Assembly (NCBI GenBank): GCA_041399205.1
Contig: JAWKTK010000045.1
Span: 1 to 15,832 of the forward strand
Origin: JAGQOZ01 sp041399205
GTDB lineage: Bacteria; Planctomycetota; Planctomycetia; Pirellulales; Pirellulaceae
Length of the DNA stretch: 15,832 nt
Reading direction: 5' to 3'
Shown: positions 6,218 to 13,685 of the stretch, piece by piece
Numbering within the stretch: position 1 is the stretch's first letter
Layout: the number at the start of each line of letters is the position of its first letter
Program-made: the position numbers and the translations under genes
The notes under the pieces: model-generated
Told to the model about the DNA's origin: nothing
Database searches by the model: none
What the model saw: only the letters and a program-made list of their open reading frames with translations

Positions 6218-7558
6218 ATGAGTGATCAAGACAGGAAAAGTCATTGGCAGTTTCTAGCAAATTTGTTGGGTGCGGAAGGAAAATCAGCTCCCCCTAAGCC
6301 CGCCGAAGATGCCACGGAAAAATCAGAACCGGTCTCCCAAGACGAAACACCTGCTCGTCCCCCTGAATCCAAGGCGTCAGCCACTCCCAAGCCTAAGAAA
6401 GGCAAGGGAAATGGCAACTGGGCGTCGGTGGCCAAGTCATTGGGACTGAAATCGGACGATTCGCATTCTGAAGTTGCCACTGATCCGCAGATCTCCGCCG
6501 CTGGCGATCAGCAACCGGCCGAAGTACCTGCACCGGTAGCGGAAACACATTCGCCGAAAGCACCGCCAAAGGAATCGGTGACGTTCAGTTCTGGCTCGGT
6601 AGACGAAATCACCAGCATTTTCCATTCTGGGAAGCCTGCGGAAAAGCAGCCCGACGTATTGAACGATTTGTTCTCGGTCGATAACGCCAAACCTCCGGAA
6701 GAACGCCATGTTCGCCAAGTGGACGACGTGGGAGGCGATGTAGACTTTCTGGACGACCAGGATGAATCGGACGTTTTCGACGAAAAGCCGAAGCGACGCG
6801 TGTCGGCTGAAACTGAAGATGATGAACCAAGCGGCGCAAAACGAAAACGCCGTCGACGTCGGTCTGGTCGGCGCCGTCGTCGCTCGGAAGATTCACCTAG
6901 CGAAGAGTTAGCTGTTTCCAGCGAAGGGTTGGAAGATGTCCTGGCTGATGTGCCCGAACACGCCGCTGAGTTTGCGGACTCGTTGGACGATGTAGGCGAC
7001 GAAGAGGACGAAGAAACGGCTCGTCGTGGTAGACGTCGGCGCCGCCGGTCACGTCGACGTGGTCGCACCCCAGAATCGGCACGCACCGTTGACGGCGACG
7101 AAGAATCAGAAACGCCACAACGCCGGCGACATCAGCGAGACGACGAATTGGACGATACCGATTTCGAGTCCGATAGTTTGCGAGACGACGATCGGGAACG
7201 GGATGAAGAAGCGGAATCCGAGCCGAAGTCGCGTCGCCGACGTCGTGGTCGTAGAGGACGTGATGATGATCGAGACGATCAACAAGAACGCCGTCCTCGT
7301 TCACGACGCCAAGCACCTGCTTCGGATGATGTGGACGCAACACCAAGTCGGGCCGCAGAAGTGGATGCGGATGATGACTGGGATGACGCCGAGGTCGGGA
7401 AGGCCAATCGTCAGCGAGCCAGGATTAGTGTCCCAACTTGGCTGGATGCAGTGTCCGATATTGTAGATTCAAATATCGCTCAACGAGCGAATCGGTCTCG
7501 GCAGTCACGAGGTCGTGGTCGAGGTGATTCGCGACGAACGCCGCGGCGCCGAGATTAG
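6218..7558 (+). CDS. Arg/Asp-rich, largely disordered protein of unknown function
   Basis: 446 residues from ATG 6218 (MSDQDRKSHWQFLANLLG). An in-frame ATG 23 codons upstream is open, but its extra residues look random. No Shine-Dalgarno is visible. The protein is low in complexity: a Pro/Ala/Glu-rich N-terminal third, then acidic blocks (near 168-205, 225-265, 308-335, 370-392) alternating with Arg clusters (near 208-222, 269-283, 338-348, 431-445) and an RG-rich end. Short hydrophobic motifs punctuate it: HWQFLANLLG (9-18), NWASVAKSLG (67-76), DEITSIFHSG, DVLNDLFSVD and VPTWLDAVSDIVDSNIAQR (405-423). No enzyme domain, signal peptide or membrane segment is seen. Arg-rich tails of this type often bind RNA or other polyanions, so a nucleic-acid-binding scaffold is a fair inference, not a demonstrated function. 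Confidence 0.8.
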   Translation: MSDQDRKSHWQFLANLLGAEGKSAPPKPAEDATEKSEPVSQDETPARPPESKASATPKPKKGKGNGNWASVAKSLGLKSDDSHSEVATDPQISAAGDQQPAEVPAPVAETHSPKAPPKESVTFSSGSVDEITSIFHSGKPAEKQPDVLNDLFSVDNAKPPEERHVRQVDDVGGDVDFLDDQDESDVFDEKPKRRVSAETEDDEPSGAKRKRRRRRSGRRRRRSEDSPSEELAVSSEGLEDVLADVPEHAAEFADSLDDVGDEEDEETARRGRRRRRRSRRRGRTPESARTVDGDEESETPQRRRHQRDDELDDTDFESDSLRDDDRERDEEAESEPKSRRRRRGRRGRDDDRDDQQERRPRSRRQAPASDDVDATPSRAAEVDADDDWDDAEVGKANRQRARISVPTWLDAVSDIVDSNIAQRANRSRQSRGRGRGDSRRTPRRRD

Positions 7559-7714
7559 CGTCACACGGACTACGGCAAGTTTGTTCATCAACTAGCCCGG
7601 TGCGTCAGTATCCACCCTCGCTAAATGCAATGGTTCTGCGGAATTGAGCTGGCGGAAGCGCGAGTCTTCGTATGCAAATTCCGTCAAGATCGCAGCAAGA
7701 AAGAACCTGGATTT

Positions 7715-7750
7715 CCCGGCGTCGATTCGGCAACGCCGGTCTTAGCCGGG
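7715..7750. repeat. Overlapping inverted repeats (two alternative hairpins)
   Basis: CCGGCGT (7716-7722) pairs with ACGCCGG (7733-7739). The same left side, CCCGGC (7715-7720), can instead pair with GCCGGG (7745-7750). The two folds exclude each other. They lie in the 294-base gap between two convergent genes (7559-7852), where I otherwise see nothing. No T-run follows, so termination is uncertain. Confidence 0.35.
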
Positions 7751-7852
7751 CGCGGCTAGGTGAAATACGATTGCTCGTGTTCGACTGATCTGCATAAATC
7801 GCAGGTCAGCGTTCTGTGTATTGCCGTGGTCGAAGGGAACGTTGCGGCGGCG

Positions 7853-8938
7853 TTAGTTCTCACGGTCCAGTTGTTCAAAGACCGCTTTCATCAGCAGAGG
7901 CCAGGCCAATGTGGCGTCGGCGTAGACTTCGGCATACCGGCCTCCTTCGGCGGGCGGAACGAATTTTCCCCAGCTTACTCCTTCTGAATACGTACAGCCC
8001 GACAAACCGCCCCAGTGCACCGGTTCGGGACAGATTCGAATGCCGTATTTGAAGCGAGGTACCGCTAGGTCGGTTCCCAGCCGAGCGTTGGTGATGTCGT
8101 AGTAGGGGCCGACCTGTTGTGCCCAATTGCGCGGCACTCCTCCGCCCACGGTAAAGATGCCCAATTCCTTAGAGGCTCCGATCAAGCGGGCGTATTGTTG
8201 CAGATCCAAAAACGGATTGAATTGAGGCGTGATTTGATAGACTTCATCGGGCGTCATTTTGGTCAGATCTGAATTGGCCGCGTCCAACGCTTCGGACATG
8301 GCCCATGTCGACACGTCCAAGCCCATTTCACTATCGGTAAACGCCGGAATAAAGACAGGAACGTTCTTTTCAAACGCGCTTTTCAAGATGCCTGGGCCTT
8401 GATCCAATTCGTGTAGCTTCTTGCCCAGCGCGTGACAAAGCCGAGCCGAACTCCACGTGCCATCTTCCGGCGAATTTTCTCGTAAGACCATACGAACGAT
8501 TCGCTCTACGTCGTTCAGGTTCGCTTCCATCTCCAACGTGTCATAGATGCGATTGTAGCCCTGCTTGAACAGATCTTCGTCGGACTTGGTAGGATCGTAG
8601 CGATAATGGGTCAGGCCAATCGATTCCGTCAAGCCGTGCGCAATCAGGGCGCCGGTGGCCACCACCGCTTGTACTAAGCCTCGATCAATCATGTCACATA
8701 CAATGCGGCCCTGCTTGGCTACCGTCATGGCTCCGGACAAGGTGAGCACGACATTGCAATGGGGATTCCGCGCGGTTTCCAGCATGACATCAAAAGCGTT
8801 TCCCAGCTGTCGACCGCCGAATGCAGTGCGAGACATCGCGGTGACGAGGTCAGTGAAGGATTTCACGCCGTCTAGCCCCAGGCTTTCCAGTGGTTGCAGT
8901 CCATCGGAACGGCCGTCGTGAAGCGATCTGTCTTTCAT
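7853..8938 (-). CDS. Deoxyhypusine synthase-like protein
   Basis: 361 residues from ATG 8938; a TTG six codons upstream is also open. GAAGG about 11 bases before the ATG may be the ribosome site. The sequence follows the deoxyhypusine synthase family throughout: VLTLSGAMTVA, a GALIAHGLTESIG block, PVFIPAFTDSEMG, GIFTVGGGVPRNWAQQ, and EGVSWGKFVPPAEGGRYAEV then YADATLAWPLLM. The Lys of SWGK (about residue 325) matches human Lys329, which forms the enzyme-imine intermediate. Its Trp (327) and Glu (323) partners are also kept. The His-His after GGG is replaced by Asn-Trp, and the Asp near human 316 by Leu. Bacteria have no eIF5A, so the substrate is probably a free polyamine, for example a homospermidine-type reaction. 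That is inference. It is divergent from the Cys-rich gene, with no obvious operon partner. Confidence 0.88.
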   Translation of the reverse strand: MKDRSLHDGRSDGLQPLESLGLDGVKSFTDLVTAMSRTAFGGRQLGNAFDVMLETARNPHCNVVLTLSGAMTVAKQGRIVCDMIDRGLVQAVVATGALIAHGLTESIGLTHYRYDPTKSDEDLFKQGYNRIYDTLEMEANLNDVERIVRMVLRENSPEDGTWSSARLCHALGKKLHELDQGPGILKSAFEKNVPVFIPAFTDSEMGLDVSTWAMSEALDAANSDLTKMTPDEVYQITPQFNPFLDLQQYARLIGASKELGIFTVGGGVPRNWAQQVGPYYDITNARLGTDLAVPRFKYGIRICPEPVHWGGLSGCTYSEGVSWGKFVPPAEGGRYAEVYADATLAWPLLMKAVFEQLDREN

Positions 8939-9286
8939 TCTGGAAAACACCTTCAAGAGGATTGTGACAAAACGGCAAATTTACCGCAATTCAGATTGCC
9001 AGCAAGCCGACCGATGTCTGGTCATACGAGAAAAAGCGGCAATTGAAGCCCGATTCAGACGTCGATCTGCGACTGTCAATCCTGGCAAGCCAGGCGGTCT
9101 GTGCCGCGAATTCGGAAACTTTTGATTGCGTGCGGCCTGATGGTTCGATGGATTGTCCTGGAAGCGAAGTTTCATCGCAAGGAAGGTGATGGAATAGGGC
9201 CGGTTTCGAATTGGATCGATAGCGGCGGAAAAAAGAAAGATAGATGGTCTCACTTCGACCAGAGAAATACTCAGGGAGAGTTTTCA
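8939..9286. other. Intergenic region between divergent genes
   Basis: About 350 bases between the two start codons, which must hold both promoters. On the minus strand, TTGCGG and CACAAT separated by 17 bases (about 8960-8990) form a weak promoter-like pair for the deoxyhypusine synthase-like gene. CCTGGC-AA-GCCAGG at 9081-9094 is a perfect short palindrome. The long open frame that extends upstream of the Cys-rich gene here looks fortuitous, since the strong ribosome site and signal peptide lie at 9287. Confidence 0.4.
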
Positions 9287-10033
9287 ATGAAGTCTTCGTT
9301 CATGGCGTTTGCCGTCGGATTGTCGCTGTTGGGATCGGCGTCATTGGGCTGGGCTCAATCGGCCAACCACGCAATTCAGGATTCGCAGGTTCATCCTGCT
9401 TCGTTTTGCGAAGGATGCGGAGGCTACTCCAGTTGCGACAGTGGCACCATTTGGGGTTCGTCCTGTTGTGCCCCCAGTTGTGGCTTTCGTCCCGGACTGT
9501 TACCACCCTGCCCGAACCCGTGTCGCACCACATTCCTGGCAGACATGGTTTGCGGGTTGAAGAACGCCGTGGATACCAGCGTTTCGCAAGTGTTGGGTTC
9601 GGTCTTTAGCTGTTGCAATACGTGTGGATCGCGAGTTGGGTGTGGCTGCGACGGCATGATGATCGATTCAGGCTGTGGTGGTTGTGATGCCGGTTACGTG
9701 ACGAATGGCTACGAATCGATGGGACAGCCGACGCCTGCGGCGACCCCCGCTCCGTTAATGGAAACCGAACCGGCGCCGCCCGCCATGACCGGTGCCAACG
9801 CAGATCCGTTTATTGACGATGCTCCGAACGGTACATCCAGCCGTAGCGTGATGCAGAACCGGAGTGCTCGCGGCCAAGTGGTTGGCGGCGGCGTTCGAAG
9901 AATGAGTTACGAAGAACCGGTCACTCCGTCTGCCAAGCCACGGCTTCCTTCGTTCTTCAAGAACTACGATCACCAACGAGAAGCACAGTTGCGCAAACCG
10001 AACAGCAATCAGGTGCGTTCGCTGCGAAGATAG
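9287..10033 (+). CDS. Secreted Cys-rich protein of unknown function
   Basis: 248 residues from ATG 9287, preceded by AGGGAG (ribosome site) at a good distance. The N-terminus MKSSFMAFAVGLSLLGSASLGWAQ is a signal peptide with a likely cut after GWA (about residue 23). The mature protein has a Cys-rich half with 16 Cys, all between residues 41 and 133, in C-x2-C and CC patterns (CEGCGGYSSC, SSCCAPSC, SCCNTC, CGC, CGGC), mixed with Gly and Ser. A Pro/Ala-rich linker (about 147-170) and a basic tail rich in Arg, Lys and Ser follow, ending RSLRR. An even cysteine number outside the cytoplasm suggests disulfides or cross-linking. Cys-rich envelope proteins are common in planctomycetes. I do not recognise a named family. 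A strong terminator follows. Confidence 0.82.
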   Translation: MKSSFMAFAVGLSLLGSASLGWAQSANHAIQDSQVHPASFCEGCGGYSSCDSGTIWGSSCCAPSCGFRPGLLPPCPNPCRTTFLADMVCGLKNAVDTSVSQVLGSVFSCCNTCGSRVGCGCDGMMIDSGCGGCDAGYVTNGYESMGQPTPAATPAPLMETEPAPPAMTGANADPFIDDAPNGTSSRSVMQNRSARGQVVGGGVRRMSYEEPVTPSAKPRLPSFFKNYDHQREAQLRKPNSNQVRSLRR

Positions 10034-10070
10034 CCCAGCGTCGCGACAATCGTTCGCTGAAAAGTTATGA

Positions 10071-10101
10071 AAAGGCATCCGTCACTTCGGATGCCTTTTT
10101 T
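10071..10101 (+). terminator. Rho-independent terminator after the Cys-rich gene
   Basis: AAAGGCATCCG (10071-10081) pairs perfectly with CGGATGCCTTT (10088-10098) around the loop TCACTT, and a run of six T occupies 10096-10101. It lies 38 bases after the stop at 10033 and fits a textbook intrinsic terminator for the plus strand. Confidence 0.93.
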
Positions 10102-10253
10102 GCATGCGCCCTATAAAGAACACCAGGACTCGTGCGTTCGACCGGCAGGCATCGTCAAGTCTACAGCTGGTTCGATAGCGTCTTGCCAAACCAGCGAATT
10201 TGGACCGCGAAATAGGCTCAATTCTCGGATCGGAAATGCACTCGAGAATAACG

Positions 10254-10278
10254 CCTGTGTTTAATAATTGAACACAGG
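10254..10278. repeat. Inverted repeat upstream of the LamG/PEP-CTERM gene
   Basis: CCTGTGTT (10254-10261) pairs exactly with AACACAGG (10271-10278) around a nine-base AT-rich loop. It lies about 105 bases before the ATG at 10382 and just upstream of candidate -10 hexamers TATACT (10321-10326) and TATAAC (10341-10346). No T-run follows. A regulator-binding site is possible but unproven. Confidence 0.4.
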
Positions 10279-10381
10279 TTGATCGCTTGTCGTCTCTTCG
10301 GCAATTCGCCAGACAACGCTTATACTGGCCTCACACTGGTTATAACACTCTACGTAGGAAAGTATCGAGGAGCAATTTCAC

Positions 10382-12190
10382 ATGCGGGTAACTTGGTTGA
10401 GCCTTATTCTATTCATTGCTTCGAGCACGATTGCTCGAGGTGCTGAGATCGTCTGGCAGTCAGGTCTGCTAGACGACGAAACGAAAGTCAGTAATTTTGG
10501 AGACGGCATCGAAGCCTTTGCGTTTACTGGCGAACGAGAAAACAATGCGTTGCCGCTGGGCTATACGCTCGACACACCGTTTGATGTAAATGGTACGACG
10601 TTTATCCCCATAAACTTCACGTTCCAGGAAATCTTTCCTGAACACTTGGAAGGCCTGACTTACAACAACGGTGAATTCGGCCATACAGAAGCCGAAGAAG
10701 GCCTGGATGCATTGATCGGTGGACTGGCTTTCGAAGGCGGAGTTAGCGATCAATTCATGGAACTGACAGGGCTGACCGTTGGCCAAGGCTATCAGGTCGA
10801 ATTTTATTATCACCATATCAATGCTAATCGTACGGTTGATTTTGACGACGGCAATGGCAACGTTGTTACCGTCGTTGACGGCGCTCCGGGAGTGGGCGGT
10901 TTTGCGTCTGGCTATTTCCTGGCCGATGCTGCGTCACAGGAGATCTATTCGCTGGCTAGCGCTGGTTCGCATTATCTAAGTGGGTATCAATTACGAGCGG
11001 TTCCGGAAGCGCCACCCATCATTGTTGATCCACCAGATCCAGATCCGGACCCACAGCCATCTATCCCCGCCTTGATTGGCTATTGGGATTTCAATGGCGA
11101 TGCTCAGGACAAATCTGGCAAGAATAATCATGGCACCATTTCAGGCGGCGTAACGTTTGAAACAGACATCCCAGCCGTGATTGGCGCAGGCACTTCCGCC
11201 TACTTTGACGGGTTTGCGGATACACACGTGCAGATTGAACACAATGAAATGATGCCGGTGACATCGCATGAAAACTTCACGATTTCCATGTGGGTTAAAG
11301 GTGACGGCACTATTGACAATGTGGATGATCGCATCTTTTCCGAAGGGAGTTCCATCGACAACACTCCGCTGTTCAACTTAGGGACGCAAAACCAAGGCCT
11401 TGACGGAACGGTCGATTTCTATGCGCGAAACGGAGCCGTCGTCGGACATGTCTATTCCGTGGAAGAAGCCTTTGATGACGAATGGCATCATGTCGTTTGG
11501 GTAGATGAAGACAATATCGGTCGCCTATACATTGACGGCGAATTCGATTCGGAATTTGACTACACGTCTGTGCCAGACTTTGACGCTGACATTACGTCGA
11601 TCGGTTCAGTGCTACGAGCGGCAGATTGCTGCAACTTCACAGGACTGATTGACGATGTTTCTATCTTCAGTTTTGCCTTACCTGAATCGGACGTGGCCGC
11701 ATTGTTTGCCGGAACATCTCCGTTGTCCATCAACATCCCGGGCGGAATTTTGGGTGACTTTGACAACAGTGGAGTGCTCGACGCGGCAGACATTGATTTG
11801 CTGAACCAAGCCATCATGTCCGGTGACGCTGCGTTTGATTTGGACAACAACGGGGCTGCCGATGCCGAAGATCGCCGAGTGTGGGTGGAAGATTTGAAGT
11901 ACACGTACTTTGGCGATTCCAACCTAGACGGCGAATTCAACACCAGCGACTTTGTACAAGTCTTCACCGCCGGCGAATTTGAAGACGCCACCACCGGGAA
12001 TTCGACATGGGCCGAAGGAGATTGGAACGGCGATGGTGACTTCACCACGGCCGACTTCGTACTGGCGTTTTCATCCGGCGGCTTCGAATCAGGACCTCGT
12101 CCAGCTACTCCGGCTACAGTACCGGAACCATCGTCTTGCGTCTTGCTGAGCCTGGGCCTGCTGGGCTTGGCCAGCCGACGTAGAAAGTAA
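10382..12190 (+). CDS. PEP-CTERM protein with LamG and dockerin-like domains
   Basis: 602 residues; the ATG at 10382 follows GAGGAG by nine bases. Parts in order: signal peptide (MRVTWLSLILFIASSTIARG, cut near residue 20); an unassigned beta-rich domain (about 22-205); a Pro/Asp linker (about 209-229, DPPDPDPDPQP); a LamG/concanavalin-like domain (about 231-440, with IGYWDFNGDAQDKSG, DEWHHVVWV and LYIDGEF); a dockerin-like module with four calcium-loop motifs (459-470, 486-497, 512-523, 547-558; Asp/Asn at 1, 3, 5, Gly at 6, Asp at 12); and a PEP-CTERM sorting signal, VPEPSSCVLLSLGLLGLASR, then RRK. It should be exported and handled by an exosortase. LamG suggests binding to carbohydrate or another surface ligand. 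No catalytic motif is seen. The C-terminal module matches that of the gene at 14610-15782. Confidence 0.9.
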   Translation: MRVTWLSLILFIASSTIARGAEIVWQSGLLDDETKVSNFGDGIEAFAFTGERENNALPLGYTLDTPFDVNGTTFIPINFTFQEIFPEHLEGLTYNNGEFGHTEAEEGLDALIGGLAFEGGVSDQFMELTGLTVGQGYQVEFYYHHINANRTVDFDDGNGNVVTVVDGAPGVGGFASGYFLADAASQEIYSLASAGSHYLSGYQLRAVPEAPPIIVDPPDPDPDPQPSIPALIGYWDFNGDAQDKSGKNNHGTISGGVTFETDIPAVIGAGTSAYFDGFADTHVQIEHNEMMPVTSHENFTISMWVKGDGTIDNVDDRIFSEGSSIDNTPLFNLGTQNQGLDGTVDFYARNGAVVGHVYSVEEAFDDEWHHVVWVDEDNIGRLYIDGEFDSEFDYTSVPDFDADITSIGSVLRAADCCNFTGLIDDVSIFSFALPESDVAALFAGTSPLSINIPGGILGDFDNSGVLDAADIDLLNQAIMSGDAAFDLDNNGAADAEDRRVWVEDLKYTYFGDSNLDGEFNTSDFVQVFTAGEFEDATTGNSTWAEGDWNGDGDFTTADFVLAFSSGGFESGPRPATPATVPEPSSCVLLSLGLLGLASRRRK

Positions 12191-12209
12191 CTTCCGACGA
12201 TTACGCTTG

Positions 12210-12235
12210 ATCACTTGGGCAATTGCCCAAGTGAT
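12210..12235. repeat. 26-base perfect palindrome
   Basis: ATCACTTGGGCAA and its exact reverse complement meet at the centre AATT, giving a fully symmetric 26-base sequence 19 bases after the stop of the LamG/PEP-CTERM gene. No T-run follows it directly. The true terminator hairpin starts five bases later. It could be a regulator-binding site or a second transcript-end structure. Confidence 0.7.
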
Positions 12236-12239
12236 TTGG

Positions 12240-12279
12240 AAAGCCGCCGTCTTTTGATTTTAGACGAGCGGCTTTTTTT
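12240..12279 (+). terminator. Rho-independent terminator after the LamG/PEP-CTERM gene
   Basis: AAAGCCGC (12240-12247) pairs with GCGGCTTT (12268-12275). The stem continues CGTCT with AGACG across one bulged A, closing a loop of about nine bases. Seven T follow at 12273-12279. For the opposite strand the U-run is only about three, so it acts mainly on the plus strand, between convergent genes. Confidence 0.9.
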
Positions 12280-12328
12280 GATTTCCAAAGCTTATCAGGC
12301 TAAAGTCAGGAGAGCGACGCAGCTAAAG

Positions 12329-12994
12329 TTATTTGATTTCTCGAAACCGAGTCATATCGGCATGCTTGCCGACCACCAACAATACTTGTTCTGTGCCGAA
12401 TTTGAATTGCGCTTCCGGGAACAAATTGAGCTTACCGGACAAGACATCTTTCACGCCGACGACCCAAATGTTGAATCGTTTGCGCAGTTGTAAGTCCAGC
12501 AACGTCTTGCCGGTGAACGAATCCGGAACCGCGATTTCAATAAAGCTGTATTCCGGGTCGATAGGCAAGAAGTCCAAAACGCTGGGCCAAGTCATGCGAT
12601 CGGCCAATTCTCGCGCCGCTTCTTCTTCTGGAAAGATCACTCGTTCTACGCCCAAGTACTTCAGCAAACGGCCATGTTCGTGTGTGACACCTTTCACGAC
12701 TACTTGCTTGGCGCCCAATTCTTTGGCGTGTAGCGTAGCCAACAATGACGGAGTAATATCTTCGCCCAAGCTGATAAAGACGGCGTCCGCTTTGCTTAGC
12801 GAAAGGTGCTCCAAGGCGTCGCGTTCCGTGGCGTCGCCAATGACCGCTTCATACAGTTGACCGGAAACGTCTTCGATACGATGTTCGCACGCGTCCATCC
12901 CAGTCACTCGGCAGCCATTTTCCGCCAGCTTCAAAGCCAACGCGGTGCCGAAAGAACCGAGTCCAATCACGACAAAATGTTTGGTTTCCGCCAT
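12329..12994 (-). CDS. Trk/Ktr potassium uptake regulator, RCK (TrkA-N/TrkA-C) protein
   Basis: 221 residues. The N-terminal Rossmann RCK domain (about 5-125) starts with FVVIGLGSFG, the GxGxxG nucleotide-binding loop, and has an Asp at the end of the second strand (VTGMDACEHR). AVIGDATERDALEHL, a typical TrkA/KtrA block, follows. The TrkA-C domain occupies about 145-221 (IEIAVPDSFTGKTLLDLQLR). A single RCK unit of about 220 residues is KtrA-like, whereas E. coli TrkA has two. It would form a cytoplasmic gating ring that binds NAD(H) or ATP/ADP and controls the potassium channel encoded 73 bases upstream on the same strand. No clear Shine-Dalgarno is seen. Confidence 0.92.
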   Translation of the reverse strand: MAETKHFVVIGLGSFGTALALKLAENGCRVTGMDACEHRIEDVSGQLYEAVIGDATERDALEHLSLSKADAVFISLGEDITPSLLATLHAKELGAKQVVVKGVTHEHGRLLKYLGVERVIFPEEEAARELADRMTWPSVLDFLPIDPEYSFIEIAVPDSFTGKTLLDLQLRKRFNIWVVGVKDVLSGKLNLFPEAQFKFGTEQVLLVVGKHADMTRFREIK

Positions 12995-13067
12995 CAGTAG
13001 TTATGCTTTCGTAGCTGGAGATATTGCGAATTTACCCGTTGGCCGTGATTCGCAGGCACAATTCGAA

Positions 13068-13685
13068 TTATCCGATCAATGGTTCTTCGTGGCTGTATTC
13101 AATGGGTAAATTGCGTTCCGTTTTGGAGAACGCAATAAACACGCTGATCGGTCCCAAGCGACCCAAAATCATCAGCACAATAATGATGACTCGGCCAATC
13201 ACGGACAAGTCGCTGGTTTTGTTCAGGCTTAGGCCAACTGTGCCCAATGCCGACACCACTTCAAACAGCCACGCCAGAAATTCATTTGCAGCTTGCGAAT
13301 TAAAATGTTCTTCGGTCAGTAACAGCATGGTTAGCGCCAGCGCGGCAATGGTGCCAAAAATCATGCCGGTCGTGGTGGTTCGATCCGTAACATTATCGGG
13401 AATCGTTCGTCGAAAGATAGAAATCAGCCTTCGCCCACGAAATGTCGACCACGCTCGCAAAACCAGCACCATCATCGACGAAACCTTGAAGCCACCTCCC
13501 GTCGAACAAGGCCCGGCTCCGACGATCATCAACAAGATGGTGAAAAAGATGGTCGCTTCGGAAAGCTTAGTCAAATCCACGGTATTGAAACCAGCCGTTC
13601 GACACGAAGCCGAATAGAACAACGCGATAAACGGCTTAGCCCAAATGGCGTCGTCCTTCAGCACTCCGTTCCATTCCAGTCCCAA
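13068..13685 (-). CDS. TrkH/KtrB-type potassium channel subunit, C-terminal part (frameshifted gene)
   Basis: 205 residues from an in-frame TTG, corresponding to residues 252-456 of the full channel. It carries the third selectivity-filter loop ASCRTAGFN, the glycine-rich GAGPCSTGGGFK segment that forms the gate loop in the family, the fourth loop SALGTVGLS, and a final hydrophobic helix (VIIIVLMILGRLGPISVFIAF). All belong to one TrkH/KtrB protein together with the part at 13658-14437. A separate start at TTG is probably not used: an in-frame TAG lies two codons before it, and the upstream part of the channel is in the other frame. With one T restored the protein is 456 residues, normal for the family. 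Confidence 0.87.
   Translation of the reverse strand: MGLEWNGVLKDDAIWAKPFIALFYSASCRTAGFNTVDLTKLSEATIFFTILLMIVGAGPCSTGGGFKVSSMMVLVLRAWSTFRGRRLISIFRRTIPDNVTDRTTTTGMIFGTIAALALTMLLLTEEHFNSQAANEFLAWLFEVVSALGTVGLSLNKTSDLSVIGRVIIIVLMILGRLGPISVFIAFSKTERNLPIEYSHEEPLIG

Noticed and set aside
6508..7346. Long antisense frames (up to 192 codons) across the Arg/Asp-rich gene
   Set aside because: They are Ser/Arg-rich mirror translations of the low-complexity gene and carry no independent signals.
9101..9286. Upstream extension of the Cys-rich protein by 62 codons
   Set aside because: AGGGAG and a clear signal peptide mark ATG 9287 as the start; the extension would bury the signal peptide inside the protein.
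11030..11065. Short repetitive tract CCAGATCCAGATCCGGACCC as a possible tandem repeat locus
   Set aside because: It encodes the Pro/Asp linker between domains; low complexity is explained by the protein.
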